64,000 bases of DNA from Ailanthus altissimus. Its lineage: Eukaryota; Streptophyta; Magnoliopsida; Sapindales; Simaroubaceae. The notes beneath the pieces are model-generated. The model was given only the letters and a program-made list of their open reading frames with translations. It was not told where the DNA came from and searched no databases. The stretch covers positions 17,370,001 through 17,434,000 of the forward strand of contig OX327697.1 in NCBI GenBank assembly GCA_946807835.1, given 5' to 3'. A program made the position numbers and the translations under genes. Below are positions 1 to 11,929 of this stretch, piece after piece (positions within the stretch are counted from its first letter, which is position 1; each line of letters opens with the position of its first letter).

Positions 1-599
1 TGTGGTGTTGATCTTACCATTCTATCCCTTGTAATCTTATGTTTAGCACAAAACCTATTAAACTCTCTATTGCAAAACTCGAGGCCATTATCAGTTCTGA
101 ATCTCTTCACTCTTTTGCCAGTCTGATTCTCAACAAGTGCTTTTCAAGTCTTGAACGTATCGAACGCTTAATCCTTGCTTTTCAACACAAAGACCCACAG
201 CTTCTTTGAATAGTCATCAATTAAACTGAGAAAATATCTGGCATCACTACAAGTCATTGTTTGAGCTGGTCCCCAAAGATTTGAGTGTATGTAGTCAAGA
301 GTCTCCTTAGTCTTGTGCTCACCAGTACTAAATCTCACTCTATGTGCTTTCCAAAGTACGCAATGCTCACAAAACTCCAAGGGCTGGAACTTATCCTCAC
401 CAAATGCCTTTTAACTAAATAACTCATTCAGGTTTTTCTCGCTTAGGTGTACCAGTCTAAGATACCATAACTTGGTTTGCATATTCTTATCATCTACAGA
501 AAATAATACAGAACTACTCACAACTTCACCCTTAAGCACATAAATGCCTTTGTGCTTCTCTCCTCTCATTACCACTATAGGACCTTTCAACACTCTCAA
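1..599 (-). pseudogene. D1 copia pol fragment: GAG-pre-integrase and integrase
   Basis: In element orientation, 599-411 reads as a GAG-pre-integrase domain (KLWYLRLVHLSEKNLNELFS, a decayed copy of the usual LWHxRLGH zinc-binding motif). This is followed at 380-168 by the integrase start (CEHCVLWKAHRVRF, then DYIHSNLWGP and SLIDDYSKKLWVF). The remaining bases to position 1 continue the integrase catalytic core in other frames. The first integrase aspartate motif, normally HTDLWGP, reads HSNLWGP here, so the first catalytic Asp is replaced by Asn. Frames are broken at about 400 and 167. Integrase would insert the cDNA into host DNA; this copy cannot be functional. Confidence 0.8.
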
Positions 600-916
600 A
601 ATCCCTCTGCCTATCTTGATGGAACACCCATTCTAGTCTAAAGTCCCTAGTAAATCAAGTTCCTTTTAAGGTCAGGAATATACCTAACATCTATTAAATC
701 TCTCACTCGTCCATTATGCAACCTAAGTTTAATACTACAAATTTCCATCATCTAACATGCAATATCATTACTCATTAACACCTTACCACCACTAATAGGC
801 TAAAAATTTATAAACCAAGACTTGTGCGAGCAAATGTAAAAATTACAGCTAGAATCAAGAACCCATTTTTCAGCATTCTTACCATCAGTAGCGACGAGTG
901 TCTTGTGTTTTCTTCT

Positions 917-1646
917 CTAAATAATCTTTTATGAAGTGCCATTCTTTCTTACAGTAATAGCACTTCCTAAGAGTCCTGGACGTTGATCTTGAGCCCTTTT
1001 TTCTTCCATCTCTATATGAGAGCCTTCCTCTTATAGATAAACCTTTCTGCATTGCCCTTGATCTGCTTCCCTAATAACTTTGAGTTTAATGATGATTTCA
1101 CATCACTCATCGTTAAACTTTCTCTGCCGTAGAGTAACGTATCAACAAAACTCTCATAACTCTTAAGGAGTGAACTCAGTAAGATAATTGCTCTATCTTT
1201 ATCTTTTATCTTGATGTTGTTAGACTCAAGATTAAGAAAGATCTTATTGATGGCATCTATATGATCTTTTATCGGCATCCCCTCTGACATGGATAGTTGA
1301 TACAACTTCTTCTTTATATGCAATCTGTTGGCTAATAATTTTTGCTTATATAGGGAGTCAAGCTTTTTCCAAAGACCAATTATCGTGGTCTTACCTGCTA
1401 CTTCCCTCAATACTTCATCGCTCAACAATAAAATGATTATGCTGTGACCTTTTCTTGAATGTCCATTCTTTCTACTTAAGCTCTAAATAACTCTGGTGTC
1501 TTTTCTTCTTTACTAGATGAAGTTACAGTCTCCTCTAATGTCGAGCCTAACTGTTAGCTCACCAATAACGCCTTTACCTTCATCTTCCATAGATTGAAGT
1601 CATTTGTACCATTGAATTTCTTTACCTCATACTTGAGTGTGGCCAT
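917..1646 (-). pseudogene. D1 copia gag (UBN2-type) with zinc knuckle
   Basis: Gag starts at the ATG at 1646 (MATLKYEVKKFNGTNDF), the usual N-terminus of this copia gag family, about 10 nt inside the primer site. Frame breaks follow. The best preserved part, 1428-1012, reads MLSDEVLREVAGKTTIIGLWKKLDSLY and later KLYQLSMSEGMPIKDHIDAINKIFLNL, which is the UBN2 capsid-like domain. Near 963-922 a CCHC nucleic-acid-binding knuckle is visible as CYYCKKEWHFIKDY. The fourth ligand Cys has become Tyr (TGT to TAT), so the knuckle is broken. The D2 copy at 44302-44889 is the closest relative in the window. Confidence 0.8.
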
Positions 1647-1655
1647 AACTGCTTA

Positions 1656-1674
1656 GAACCAAGCTCTAATACCA
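1656..1674 (-). other. Primer binding site (initiator Met tRNA), D1
   Basis: On the minus strand the sequence directly after the LTR reads TGGTATTAGAGCTTGGTTC. It differs by only a few C-to-T-type changes from the canonical plant copia primer site TGGTATCAGAGCC, which is complementary to the 3' end of initiator Met tRNA. It fixes both the orientation and the inner edge of the 5' LTR. Confidence 0.85.
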
Positions 1675-1677
1675 ATT

Positions 1678-2276
1678 TGTTAAAGCGGAAGCATATAAAT
1701 AAGTAATATAACCCAAAAAATATATCCAAAACAAGTAATTAAGGAACTTAAAAAGAGAAAGGTAGAAGAAGAACATAGAGAATTTATGTAGGTTGGTAAC
1801 TTGCCTATGTTTACGACGGATCAAGATCACTATTTCTTATTATTGAATCTCAAAGGTACTCACAAAATAGGTTTTTTTACAAGAAAGGCTCACAAAGAAA
1901 TACTCTCTCTTGATATCTATGAATTTTCTCTCACTAAGAATCATAAAGTATGTCTAAATCACAAAGTTTTCTTCAATACTCACTTAGATGTCACTAAGAT
2001 GTGTTTACAAGCCAATAGAGAACCTTTATATAGGCTTTAGGATGATGTAGGTTTACCTTAAATGTGTGGGAACCATTTCTCATGCTAGGGCCACGGTGCT
2101 GGGACACCCGCCTAGGCGTCGCGGCGCATAGGACCAGGTCACCGCGATACCCACACCTTGGCACCACCCATTGTGCTTTCACCTCCTTTCACGTTCGTCT
2201 TCGATCCTCACGTACCCTACGCACTTGGCTTATTCTCTAAATCATATCCTAATGATTTTTAATCAAGATTCAAACA
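1678..2276 (-). repeat. 5' LTR of D1 (about 600 bp)
   Basis: The inner edge is TGTTAAAGCGGAAGC on the plus strand, next to the primer site. The outer edge is placed by alignment to the D2 LTRs (32841-33437 and 44921-45563). Shared blocks include the 'aacttgcctacgtctacgg' region near 1797 and the 'cttggct...ctctaaatcatat' region near 2225. A GC-rich block (about 2085-2165) with short palindromic CGCTG/GGCGTCGCGGCGC runs sits in the middle of an otherwise AT-rich LTR; the same block occurs in both D2 LTRs. Confidence 0.75.
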
Positions 2277-2589
2277 AAACTCAATGTAAGGAGTTTGTAC
2301 TTTCAGCTTAAGATAAGCCATTTTTAAAAAAATAAAGATAAGTCGTTGTTAGTTTGCTGCCTTTTGTTATATTCAGTTAGAAAACTCTATTGCCATTTAC
2401 CACTTGCCATTTGCCACATGACACGAGCATGGTCCATCAAACTGGATCTAGAGTAGGGCCCAGCTTCATTTTCTGCAAGACCAACTAGATTGAGCTCCAT
2501 TTGGGCGTAGCTTGTAGCGATATGATCGAGTTCTTATAGGCTGACCATTTTATGTGCATAATTTAAATGGTCCCAATAGTAATTCCCAC
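2277..2589. other. Unassigned spacer between elements D1 and C
   Basis: About 310 bases with no open frame that I can relate to a protein and no match to the LTRs elsewhere in the window. It may be older host sequence or a very decayed part of element C downstream of gag. Confidence 0.4.
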
Positions 2590-3072
2590 CATCTGTTGCC
2601 TCATTGGTTATTGTTTAGAGATATATCCATTGTCTTAAACCTTTCGATTAATCCAATCCTTTTAAGGATATGAGGACTTACTGGACTGTCTTCAGCCAGT
2701 CTAGCCTAAAAGAGTACTTTGGCAACCTTGTAAATCTCAACCTAAAGTCGGTCACCAAAGAGCTAATTCAGATGGAGCATCATGCTGCTACCACTGTCTA
2801 TATGGAAAAGCTCCCACTACAACTCAGTAGACATAAAGGCGAAGATATAAGATTTAACCTTTAAATCATCATCCAACCATTTCTGATATGTCACCATTTC
2901 CTATAGGGTGGCATTATCAGAAACATCTCTGGGCAATTTTTGATCAATAACGTATCTAAACTTTTCCAAATCTAGAACAATTCTAAGAATCATGAGCCAA
3001 TCTGAGTAGTTTTTAGAGCCTTTGAGTTGCTGTACATCAAGTATGCATACCAAAGAGTTAGTGAAGGCCATT
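2590..3072 (-). pseudogene. Element C gag fragment
   Basis: The start is the ATG at 3072 on the minus strand, in the context that begins gag in elements B1 (11722) and B2 (63350). The following sequence matches the B-type gag segment by segment. It includes the region equivalent to LDDDLKVKSYIL in B1 (near 2860) and the LMISYIERLETI-like segment near 2640. Stops and frameshifts break it, and alignment is lost near 2590. The long plus-strand open frame at 2670-2864 is only the antisense shadow of this gag. Confidence 0.65.
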
Positions 3073-3279
3073 CGATCTTCATAAGATAATAAATAGAAGA
3101 TGTTAATAGAATTATTAAATTACTGATAAAAACGTTTTAGATCATGGTATGACAATTATACATTTTTTAAATTTAAAACATCCTTTCATTGTTTTACATA
3201 ATCCCTCTAATCTCTCAAATAAGATAACAACAGTTTAAACTTTTTAAACTATATAGTGAGAAGTATATCTTATTGGCAT

Positions 3280-3600
3280 TTTACTCCGGTCACACACTGT
3301 AGTGATTTAGGCCTTTGTAAACCCAATAAGTCGACAACTCTTGTCAATTGCATCTCATGCAACTTTTACTACTGATCTTAAATACACCTTATCCACACAC
3401 TGTAGCAATCTAGGGTAAGTGTATTCCAGATTAACTTGTCAATTATCAAATATATGTTACTGATACTACCCGCACACTATAGCAATCTAAGGTAATACGT
3501 TCGCATATATTTGTCTTATCTTATGTTTAATCAGCATAAGCCAAATCACACCAACCAAATCCCTCACACGTAGCAATCTTGGGAAAAAACCTACGTGACC
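3280..3600 (-). promoter_or_regulatory. Four-hairpin leader module of element C
   Basis: Four copies of a roughly 20-nt motif lie at about 3290-3311, 3393-3413, 3471-3492 and 3563-3583, spaced 103, 78 and 92 bases. On the plus strand they read as CACACTGTAGCAATCTA and close variants. Each is flanked by complementary arms, for example TTTAC...GTAAA with GGTC...GGCC at the first and AATACAC...GTGTATT at the second. The spacing matches the modules of E and B2. The module lies in the untranslated leader between the primer site and gag. Its function is not known; a structured RNA is inferred. Confidence 0.7.
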
Positions 3601-3912
3601 AGTCTAACATCGTATTAACAAGACGGATCATGATAAAATACTATTTTATAATACAATATTATTCAATCTAATTAAGAGATATTTTTAAATACTGGCTCTC
3701 ATCCCATGGGAAAGTAATTTCTCAATCAATCATTTATTTATGTGCAAACACAATTAACCCTTACCAGTAGGGCTTTTATTGTGGTTATTAACATAGAGAA
3801 AAATGATTTTAGTTTATAATGCAGACTAATAACTCTTATTACTGCATCTCATAAACTTCCACATGCATATTTAATTATTTAAACAATTTTTTAAAATTAA
3901 ATTTTGAGTAAA

Positions 3913-4110
3913 CAATGTCAACGTTGCGACGCTGAGCTACTAACACTGCGGCGCTAAGCCATAACACTGCAGTGCCAAGCCTCGAGCTCTACAATGCTGG
4001 GGCATAAAAAAACTTAGCACCATGACACTCACTATCCAACACTGCAACGCTAGAGCTTAGAAGTCCCTAATGCTGCGGTGCTAGATTCAGGACCGCGATG
4101 TCCTAGTATT
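3913..4110. repeat. GC-rich imperfect palindrome block in the C leader
   Basis: Short units of the form CACTGCGGCGCTAAG and CACTGCAGTGCCAAG recur with variation about every 20 to 40 bases in an otherwise AT-rich leader. Many units are self-complementary around CTGCAG or GCGGCGC. Comparable blocks occupy the same leader position in B1, E and B2. Confidence 0.6.
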
Positions 4111-4215
4111 TTCCACCTTGGTATACTCATTTCAATACTTGAAATGCACCACTTAACATCGGGACTTCACCAATAATATTCCCAAACACTCGAAACACAC
4201 CATATCAATACAAAT

Positions 4216-4228
4216 CACTATAACACCA
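4216..4228 (-). other. Degenerate primer binding site, element C
   Basis: The minus strand reads TGGTGTTATAGTG just inside the LTR edge, a decayed form of TGGTATCAGAGC. Its position relative to the LTR start TGTTGG at 4232 agrees with the other elements. Confidence 0.55.
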
Positions 4229-4231
4229 TTT

Positions 4232-5904
4232 TGTTGGTGTTGGTTAAAACTAAGGTGTATGTATGTGGTATTTGTATCCATTATTCATATATATGCATCA
4301 AATACATACATATACGCAACAAAAGTATCAAAGAAAATCGTGAACGAAATTTAAACCTATTAATTATATTGATATATTGGATTGAGATATTTTCACCTTA
4401 AAAGCCTTTGGATTAAAGTACTGCTTGTGTCCATCTGAAGTGATACTGTTGATAGTTCTAGTAATCAGCGGTGGGCTTGACTATCTAGAACAACAGCTTT
4501 GAATCTAGCACTATATTTAATAATTAAACCTTGAACTATTTATTTTACCATTGATCAACACTTGATCAATAAACACAAAAGCTTTAATGCTTAAATGGCC
4601 TAAGTTTAATGGAGAAGATAATGAATAGTGAATTCAACTCTTGAATTCAAAGTAAAAGAAACAAAATTTCCTTATTTCCCTTCTTAAATGGCCGGCCACT
4701 TTTTGGCATTAACACTTACACTTTTTTGTTTCATTTTTCACCCATACAAAACTAACCAAATTAACAATTTATTTAGTTAAATCATAGTTAACACTTAACT
4801 TAGGTTTAGATTAACCTAACTCAAGTTAATTCTTAACTCTTATTAGGTTAATATACTTGTCCAACAAGTATTTAATATTTAAATATTTAATTAACCTAAT
4901 TAAAGTTAACTATTAACCATAGTTAGGTTAGTTTACGTTTCCAAAAAAGTAAACATTAATTAAATATTTAATTAACTTAACCTAGGTTAACTATTTAACT
5001 AAAGTTAAGTTTTTAATTATTAAAAGAATGAATATCTCATATTTATTAATTAAATAATAAATATGTAAAATTATCCTCGAGTCCTTTACTTGGTTCCCAA
5101 GTTAACTCTTGAGTTAGGTCTCACCTAACCACACACTTAAGTAAACTTAACCCAAGGCTTACTATGTGTCATGTGTCATTAATTAATTGTTCAATAATAA
5201 TTGTTAACTAATTAATGTACTTAACTCTTAAGAAGTGACACATGTGCATCTCGAGTGTTTTTGAAACAATATTTGGTACGCTGCTCTAATGCACAACGAG
5301 TACTCTTCATATTGTGAGACTTTATAGGTCAATGCCCGATTTGTCAAATGGAACAATTCCATGAGTCCATGATCGATACTCTACACACACATCACATATA
5401 TTACAAATAAGTGCATTAGACCATACAAATTAAGGTTATAATGCATACGTATAGTCTTTCCATCAATTATATCCTGGTTGTGCAATGACATAGATTAGCA
5501 CCGTCAAATCCCCATAAGCTCATCCATGAACTTATCTTTAGATCCATATCTCAATGAACAATATACACAAACACCTTTACTATATTGTTCAACCCTGTGA
5601 AAAACTCATTTTCTGGGTTTATTGCTTATGGCAAAAAAACTTTCTGATATACAATCTTAGAGCATCGGATATATAACTCTCTATCTGAGCTGACGGATCT
5701 CAAATTTGAGCATACTAGATTCCATGAGCATCAAACCATACCTAGAGACACGTAGTAGTCAGACCATGAAAGGTCTTTGATGTCCATGGAGCCTAAGTAT
5801 GATGAATCACTTATAAGCCCACCATTGAGCTCAAATCAACTTGAGAGAATCTTCTATTGATGACTTAAATAGGATGTTTATTAGGGTTCTCATGATTCTG
5901 TTCG
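4232..5904 (-). repeat. 5' LTR of element C, inner part
   Basis: It starts TGTTGGTGTTGG on the plus strand beside the primer site and shares with LTRs A and E the run GGTGTATGTATGTGG, a later segment rich in GTTAAC/TTAACC units (about 4740-5160), and the 'ctcgagtg...gcacaacgagta' region near 5250. It stops at 5904, where element B1 begins. The LTR resumes at 17873. Confidence 0.75.
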
Positions 5905-7908
5905 TGTTAACGTATTTTAGGGTGTATGTATGTGATTATATACATGTTAAAAAAACTAAATACATGTATCATAAATACAATTTTGCAGTGAAATTAAGCA
6001 TATGATCAACATATACACATGTAACTTATATCATTAACAACAAAAGCTAACAAGAAACATACCCTTGAAGAACTTCGGTGACGATTTTAATTTTGGATTC
6101 CTCCTAACTCCAAGCTTGAGCTCACCTTGAAGTGCACTATTGTACAATTCTAGTTCACAACAATCTGTTGGGATTGAAAAGTTAGAATAACAGCAACTGA
6201 ATTTTCACTAACAAGATTTTGTTTCCTAAAAAATAAATAATAATAAGAATTGATTTTTCTTTCTCTCTAGTTTTTCTCACTACCTTTTGTTCAAAGAAAA
6301 ACTCTCCAAAACCAATAACTCTCTCCAATGCTCTCTCATCGCACGATTTTGCTTCACCCTTTATTAATTAATTATTCAATTCAACTTTTAGATGTGTTAA
6401 ACACGTCACAAGTGCTCTCAAAATTGATTAAGTAGCCAAAACACTAAAAAACAAAAAGTTTTGTGGCTATTATACCTAATTAGGTATATGTCTCCCACCT
6501 AAACAAAAATAATAAACAACTAAATAAATATAATTATTTATTTAAATAATATTTATTCAATTATTCAAAAACTATTTGAATAAATAATTTTTTTTACCTT
6601 ATTTGATTTTACTAACATAATTAATTGGTGAATTCATGGAACAAAATTGTGCCACTTGTCATTATTTAATTAGTTAACAACTCTTACCAAATAATTAAAT
6701 AATGTACTTAACATTTAAGTCTAGACAAGTGCACAACCTAAGGAGACTCTCTAGGTCCACGCTTGAATTGTCATATGGAACTCCTCCATACATTAGTGAA
6801 CTAAGTCACAGATACAAGTTATGGATATTATAAAGCGGCGCGTTAAACTATATAAGTTGAGATTATAATATATTCGTATAATCCTTCCATCATTTATATC
6901 CGGGTAGAGCGGAGATATAAATCAACACAGTCAAATCTCTATATGCCTAACCGAAAGCTTATCTCTAGAATTGTATTTTAATAAATAATATTCCCAAATA
7001 CTTTTGTGAATTATTTATCCCTAGGGTTAAACTCTTTTCTCGAGAATTACTGCTTATGGCCATAAGACTTTTTGAAATACAATCTTAGAGCATTATGATA
7101 TATTACTCACCAAAATGAGCTGATGGATCCCATATCTATGCACATCAATCTCCATAAGCATTGGACTATACTTAGCAACACCTAGTGGTACGACTATAAA
7201 AGGCTTCTGACATGTGTGGATCCAAATTATGGCGGATCACTCACAAGCCCACTGTGGCACTCAAGTCAAAGGACCACGAATACTACTCAGCTCGAAAGAC
7301 CCTCTATTAACAGCTTTATGGGATGTTTATTGAAGGTCTTTCTGAGTCTGTTCAATATTCAGTGCTTACTAAATACCTACATCTCTATACGAGCTTTCAC
7401 TAAACTCATGATCTGTTAAGACTAACCATCTGGACCATTCAGATATAAACATACACCGATCTATATATTTATTAAGGTATTACTGACAGACTAGCATCAG
7501 TGAAGATAAATGAGGAACATAATATTTGAGAACATATTTACATAATGACATTTTCTAGCACTATTTACAACACTTTGCAACAACGTCATTACTAATATAT
7601 TATCAGGTCTTTATCCTATTTTAGACAAGGCTCTAACTCTTTATACATAGTTGACTCTTATAACCTGATAACGTTTATCAGTGCCAACTCTTAACATTTA
7701 TAACTCTCAGTGTTGCTAATTCTTAGCACTGATCTAAACTTCTTTAGACCAGATCTGAACTCTTTCAGATCATACAATGTCTGAAACGTTACAAGCATCT
7801 TACCATATATAAAATATAATTAGCAATTTAATGAAATGGTAATGCTAGTATAAATATTAAATAAATATTTATACATAAAAGGTTGACATGTAAGTACAAA
7901 TCTCAACA
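5905..7908 (-). repeat. 3' LTR of B1 (about 2.0 kb)
   Basis: The plus strand begins TGTTAACGTATTTTAGGG and ends AAATCTCAACA, i.e. TG...CA. Both edges match the other B1 LTR (12896 and 17872) and, in reverse orientation, the B2 LTR at 60148. It contains the conserved TTGCAGTGAAATTAA segment, a counterpart of the CAGCGGAA run of the other LTRs, near its U5 end. The open frame at 7216-7419 is LTR sequence without protein similarity. Confidence 0.85.
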
Positions 7909-7919
7909 TCTCCACTTGC
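7909..7919 (-). other. Polypurine tract of B1
   Basis: The minus strand reads GCAAGTGGAGA immediately before the LTR start TGTTGAGATTTG. A purine-rich run at this place is the plus-strand primer of LTR retrotransposons. Confidence 0.65.
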
Positions 7920-9480
7920 TATAGTGTCATTCACAATGGTATCAAATGCCTATTGGCTCCATATTTTTTCAAATATTATTTGAGTTAAGGCTTTAGTAAG
8001 TGGGTCTGCTACATATATAAGAGTCTACTCTACTAACTATTACATCTCTTCTAGCCAAGATTCCTCTAATGATATAGTATTTTCTTTCCATATACTTAGA
8101 TTTTAAGTAGGCTCTCGGCTCTGTAGCTTGTATAATGGCTCCGTTGTTGTCACAAAATAATGGTATAGGATCTATTGCACTTTGAATTATTCTAAGTTCA
8201 ACGATAAATTTACATATTCACACAACTTCTTTTATTGCTTCTAAAGCTGTAATATATTCTGCCTCTGGTATAGAATCAGCTATGGACGACTGTTTATTGC
8301 TCTTCTAACTAACTTTAGCACCGTTGAGAATGAATACATACCCAGATGTAGGCTTTCTTTCATCTAGATCAGACTGAAAGTCTGAATCTGTGTATCCTCT
8401 CACTTGTAAGTCACTTTCTCTATATATCAGAAACTTGTCCTTAGTACCTTTAAGATATTCAAGGACATATTTCACAACTATTCAATGGCTTTCGCCTAGA
8501 TCAGACTGATACCTGCTTGTAACACTTATAGCTATACTGATGTCAGGTCTCATGCACATCATGGCATACATCAAGCTTCCTACAGCTTATGCATATGGTA
8601 TGTTAGACATTCTAACCTTTTTATTTTCACTTTAAGGGCACATCTTCCTTGAAAGATAAACACCATATCTAAAAGGTATATTAACTATCTTACAGTTGTT
8701 GAAATTATACCTTTCTAAGACATTATCTATGTACGATGATTGAGATAGTCTTATAAGCCTCCTAGCTCTATCTCTATAAAGTTTATACCCATTATATAGG
8801 AGCCTCTCCTAAATCCTTCATGAAAAAATTCTTATTAAGGTAGCTTTTAACTGACTGTAATATACCAATATCATTTTCTATAATGAGTATGTTATCCACA
8901 TAAAGACCCAAAAAGACTACCATGCTCTCACTGCTCTTTATATACACACATGATTCTTCTTTGTTCTAGATGAAACCATACCCTCTAAATTACTTTATCA
9001 AAATGAAGATTCCAACTTTCAGAATTCTGCTTAAGTCCATAAATAAACTTATTTAGTTTGCATACTAAACTAAAAGTTTGGCCAGATGTAAAGTTTTAGG
9101 TTGTTCTATACAGATCTCTTCTTCAAGATATCTATTTAAGAATTTCATTTTTACATTTATTTGTTAAATTTCATAGTCATAATAGGCAACAATTACCAAT
9201 AAAATTTAAATTGACTTAAGCATCGCTACTAGTAAGAAGGTTTCCCTATAATCGATCCCAGATCGCTAAGTATAACCTTTTGCCACCAGATGGGCCTTGA
9301 AAGTCTTTACTTTTCCATCAGGCCTATGATTCTGCTTGTATATCTATTTATAACCGATATGAACAATTTCTTCAAGAAGCTCAACTAAGTCCCAGACTTG
9401 ATTTTGATGTATTAAGTCAATCTCAGATTTTATGGTCTTTTGCTATTTTCCTGAATGATGTCCAACATCGCCTCTTTATA
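7920..9480 (-). pseudogene. B1 reverse transcriptase and RNase H remnant
   Basis: On the minus strand 8040-7920 gives a VADPLTKAL-like end of pol. About 8200-8050 gives DPIPLFCDNNGAI followed by KSKYMERKYYIIR, the copia RNase H core with its catalytic Asp and the family KHI-like motif decayed. At 8905-8891 the reverse transcriptase active-site box reads LYVDNIL instead of YVDD. The second catalytic Asp is therefore lost. Numerous stops and shifts are present, so no product is expected. It lies directly upstream of the polypurine tract, as expected for copia. Confidence 0.75.
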
Positions 9481-10787
9481 AGTCAAAGGATCATTTTCTT
9501 CAATCAAGAAAACACCAAGAGCACCTTTAGGTATTGAAACATACTTATCAAGTGACCTTGATATCCTTTCTGACCTACCTGAAGGGTATGTCAAAGGTAT
9601 TCTGATCAATCTTTCAACAATCTCTACGATCCATGAGAAACTGTTTCCCTAGAAAATGGCATTTTGAGCAACGAATATATTTCATTCCTCAAGATCATAG
9701 AACTGGTAACCCATTAAATTCTTAGGATATCAAATGAATCAATACTTTAAGACTTAATTTCCTTTCATTCTATATCTTATAAGGAGTAGAAGGAATAGCT
9801 TTCGATGAAACTCTGTTTAGTATATGAGCAGCAGTTTCTAGAGTATAGCCCCATAGATATTCAGGGAGATTGGTGACGTTCATCATCGATTAGACCATAT
9901 CCAATAAAGTTTGATTTTTCATCTCTGAAACACCATTGTGTTGTGAAGTACTTGGAGGACTATACTGAGTGAGAATCCCATTCTCTTTTGAATAATCTAA
10001 AAATTCACTGCTCATGTATTCACCACCTCAATCTGATCAAAGGCATTTGATATACATTTCGGTTTGTTTCTCTACTTCAATTTAAAACTCTTTGAACTTT
10101 TCAAGAGTTTCTAACTTGTGTTTTATAAGAAACATATATCCAAATTGTGATAGATCATCGATAAAGATAATGAAATATCAAAAGCCACCTATTGCAATGT
10201 GTTTCATTGGACCACATACATCACTATGTACAAGTTTCAATAAATCAGTGGCACAGTGTCCAATAATAATAAATGGAGATTTGGTCATTTTTCTTTAAAT
10301 ACAAGATTTACAAACTAGATAAGACTCTATGGTCAGATTAGGTATTTGACCATCTTTAACCAGACGGGTTAGGCATTTCACATCTATATGACCTAATTTC
10401 ATATGCCACAATTTTATATCATTTAACGTTTTCGAGTTATTATCAACATTCACTTGTACATTCATGACATTTCCTACTGCATCTAATATATAATGGCCAT
10501 CAATCAACTGACATTTAACTAATAAAATATTATCCAAATTATACAAACATAAGGAATGGTTCTGTATATACATATGATATCCTCCAGATGTCCAATACAG
10601 GAATGAAATTAATTTGCCGAATAATATCTGGCATATAATAACAATTATTCAATACACCAATTTTATTATATGGAAGAAGTAAATTAAAACATCCAATAAC
10701 CTCGACCTGTAGGAAATCTCCATTTCCAACACAAAGTTGTACTTCTCTAGGTTGTAACAGTCTAACTTCCTTTAGGCCCTGCAACAC
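9481..10787 (-). pseudogene. B1 integrase, GAG-pre-integrase and protease-side remnant
   Basis: At 10573-10295 the minus strand is open and reads DIKLWHMKLGHIDVKCLTRLVKDG, ending LVCKSCI; the HxxxH...CxxC pattern is the GAG-pre-integrase zinc motif. At about 10070-10000 the integrase core segment GGEYMSSEF is readable after two substituted positions. The stretch 10787-10539 (VQLCVGNGDFLQVEVIGCFNLLLP) corresponds to the region between protease and pre-integrase. The plus-strand open frame at 10092-10298 is antisense. Frames are broken in several places. Confidence 0.75.
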
Positions 10788-11722
10788 ATTGTAGATATGA
10801 GAACGACAAGTAGTATCTAATACCTAGCCAATACTAGCATCAAATGCTAAAGAAATGTCAATGATATGCAATTGCATACCTAAGGGGGTTTTCTTAATCG
10901 TGACAAAGTATTTTGGGCAGTTTCACTTTCAATGCCCATCTTTGCTGTAAGAGAAATATTTTCCGTTTACTTTATTCTTATGTTGGGGTCTGGACATGTA
11001 TTTTTTTTAGGACCCATTTTGGGTGCATACTTTACTTTCTTTTTATTCTTCCCTTTGAACTTCTTTGAATTCCTCGAAACAAAAGATGAAGCACCATAAA
11101 CATAGAAGGTCATGCCCCATTTGCTCATGTCCTCTTGAGCTGTTTTCAGCATGTTATGCAGATAAACATAAGTAGGGGTTAATCCTTACATGTTAAAGTT
11201 TATGATGAATTATGTAAATAAGCTTAGAAGTGATTGAAGAATCAAACTGTTCCTCAATGTATTGCTCAGTGAGTTATCCATTGTTTCTAACCTCTCAATA
11301 TCAGATATAATCTTGAGGACATAGGGACTCACTGGACTGGCATCGGGTAGTCTAGCTTGAAAGAGAGATTTGACAACCCTGTATATTTCAACTTGAGGCC
11401 AGTCACTAAATATCTCTTTCAGGTGAAGCATTATACTCTCGGCATTGTCCATGTGGACATGCTGTCTTTGGAGCTCCATAGACATTGAGCCGAGAATGTA
11501 CGATTTGACTTTCAAATCGTCATCCAACCATTTTCGATATGTCTCATTTTCTTTTAGAGAAACATCATCAGAAACAGCTTGGGGTAGACGCTGATCAATT
11601 ATATATCCAAGCTACTTAGAATCTAAAACTATTCTGAGATTTATAAGCCATTCAGCATAATTTTCTGCATCTTTGAGTTGGTATGCATCAAGGATATGAC
11701 CTAATAAGTTGCTTGAAGCCAT
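10788..11722 (-). pseudogene. B1 gag with degenerate zinc knuckle
   Basis: The ATG at 11722 (MASSNLLGHI) matches the gag starts of B2 and C. The best segment, 11527-11210, reads MDDDLKVKSYILGSMSMELQ and continues through VVKSLFQARLPDASPVSPYVL, almost identical to the B2 gag at 63540-63860. Near 10950-10905 the CCHC knuckle is recognisable only by GH and NCPKYF; the first cysteines and the residues around His are replaced by Ser and stops. The 11152-10967 segment (YVYGASSFVSRNSKKFKGKN) is the basic linker before the knuckle. Confidence 0.75.
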
Positions 11723-11929
11723 TTGATTTTAACAAGACAGAAGAAACGATGTTAGTGAAAATTTTCAATTGCTAATAAATAACGTTTTAGATCATGTGTA
11801 TAACAGTTATAAATCTTTTAATCTAAAAATGTCATCCCACTGTTTTACATAATCCCTTTAATCTCTCAAACACGAAAATGATAGTTTTAGATTCTTTAAA
11901 TTATATAGTGAGAAGTGGATCCCGTTGGC

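Larger units (their letters stand above)
1..2276 (-). mobile_element. Ty1/copia LTR retrotransposon D1, 5' portion, truncated by the window edge
   Basis: Reading on the minus strand from the right, the order is LTR, tRNA-primer site, gag, zinc knuckle, GAG-pre-integrase and integrase, which is the Ty1/copia order. Everything downstream of the integrase lies outside the window. The element is closely related to D2 (32841-45563): the two share gag, integrase and LTR sequence. Reading frames are interrupted by stops and frameshifts, so it is a decayed copy. The right LTR edge is set by comparison with D2, where both sequences end in a CA after a conserved run. I see no target duplication because the left end is missing. 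Confidence 0.85.

Noticed and set aside
7216..7419. Frame of 67 codons, and similar ones at 16980-17168 and 29128-29421
   Set aside because: The same LTR segment is open in several LTR copies but the peptides are not conserved in frame; non-coding LTR sequence explains them.
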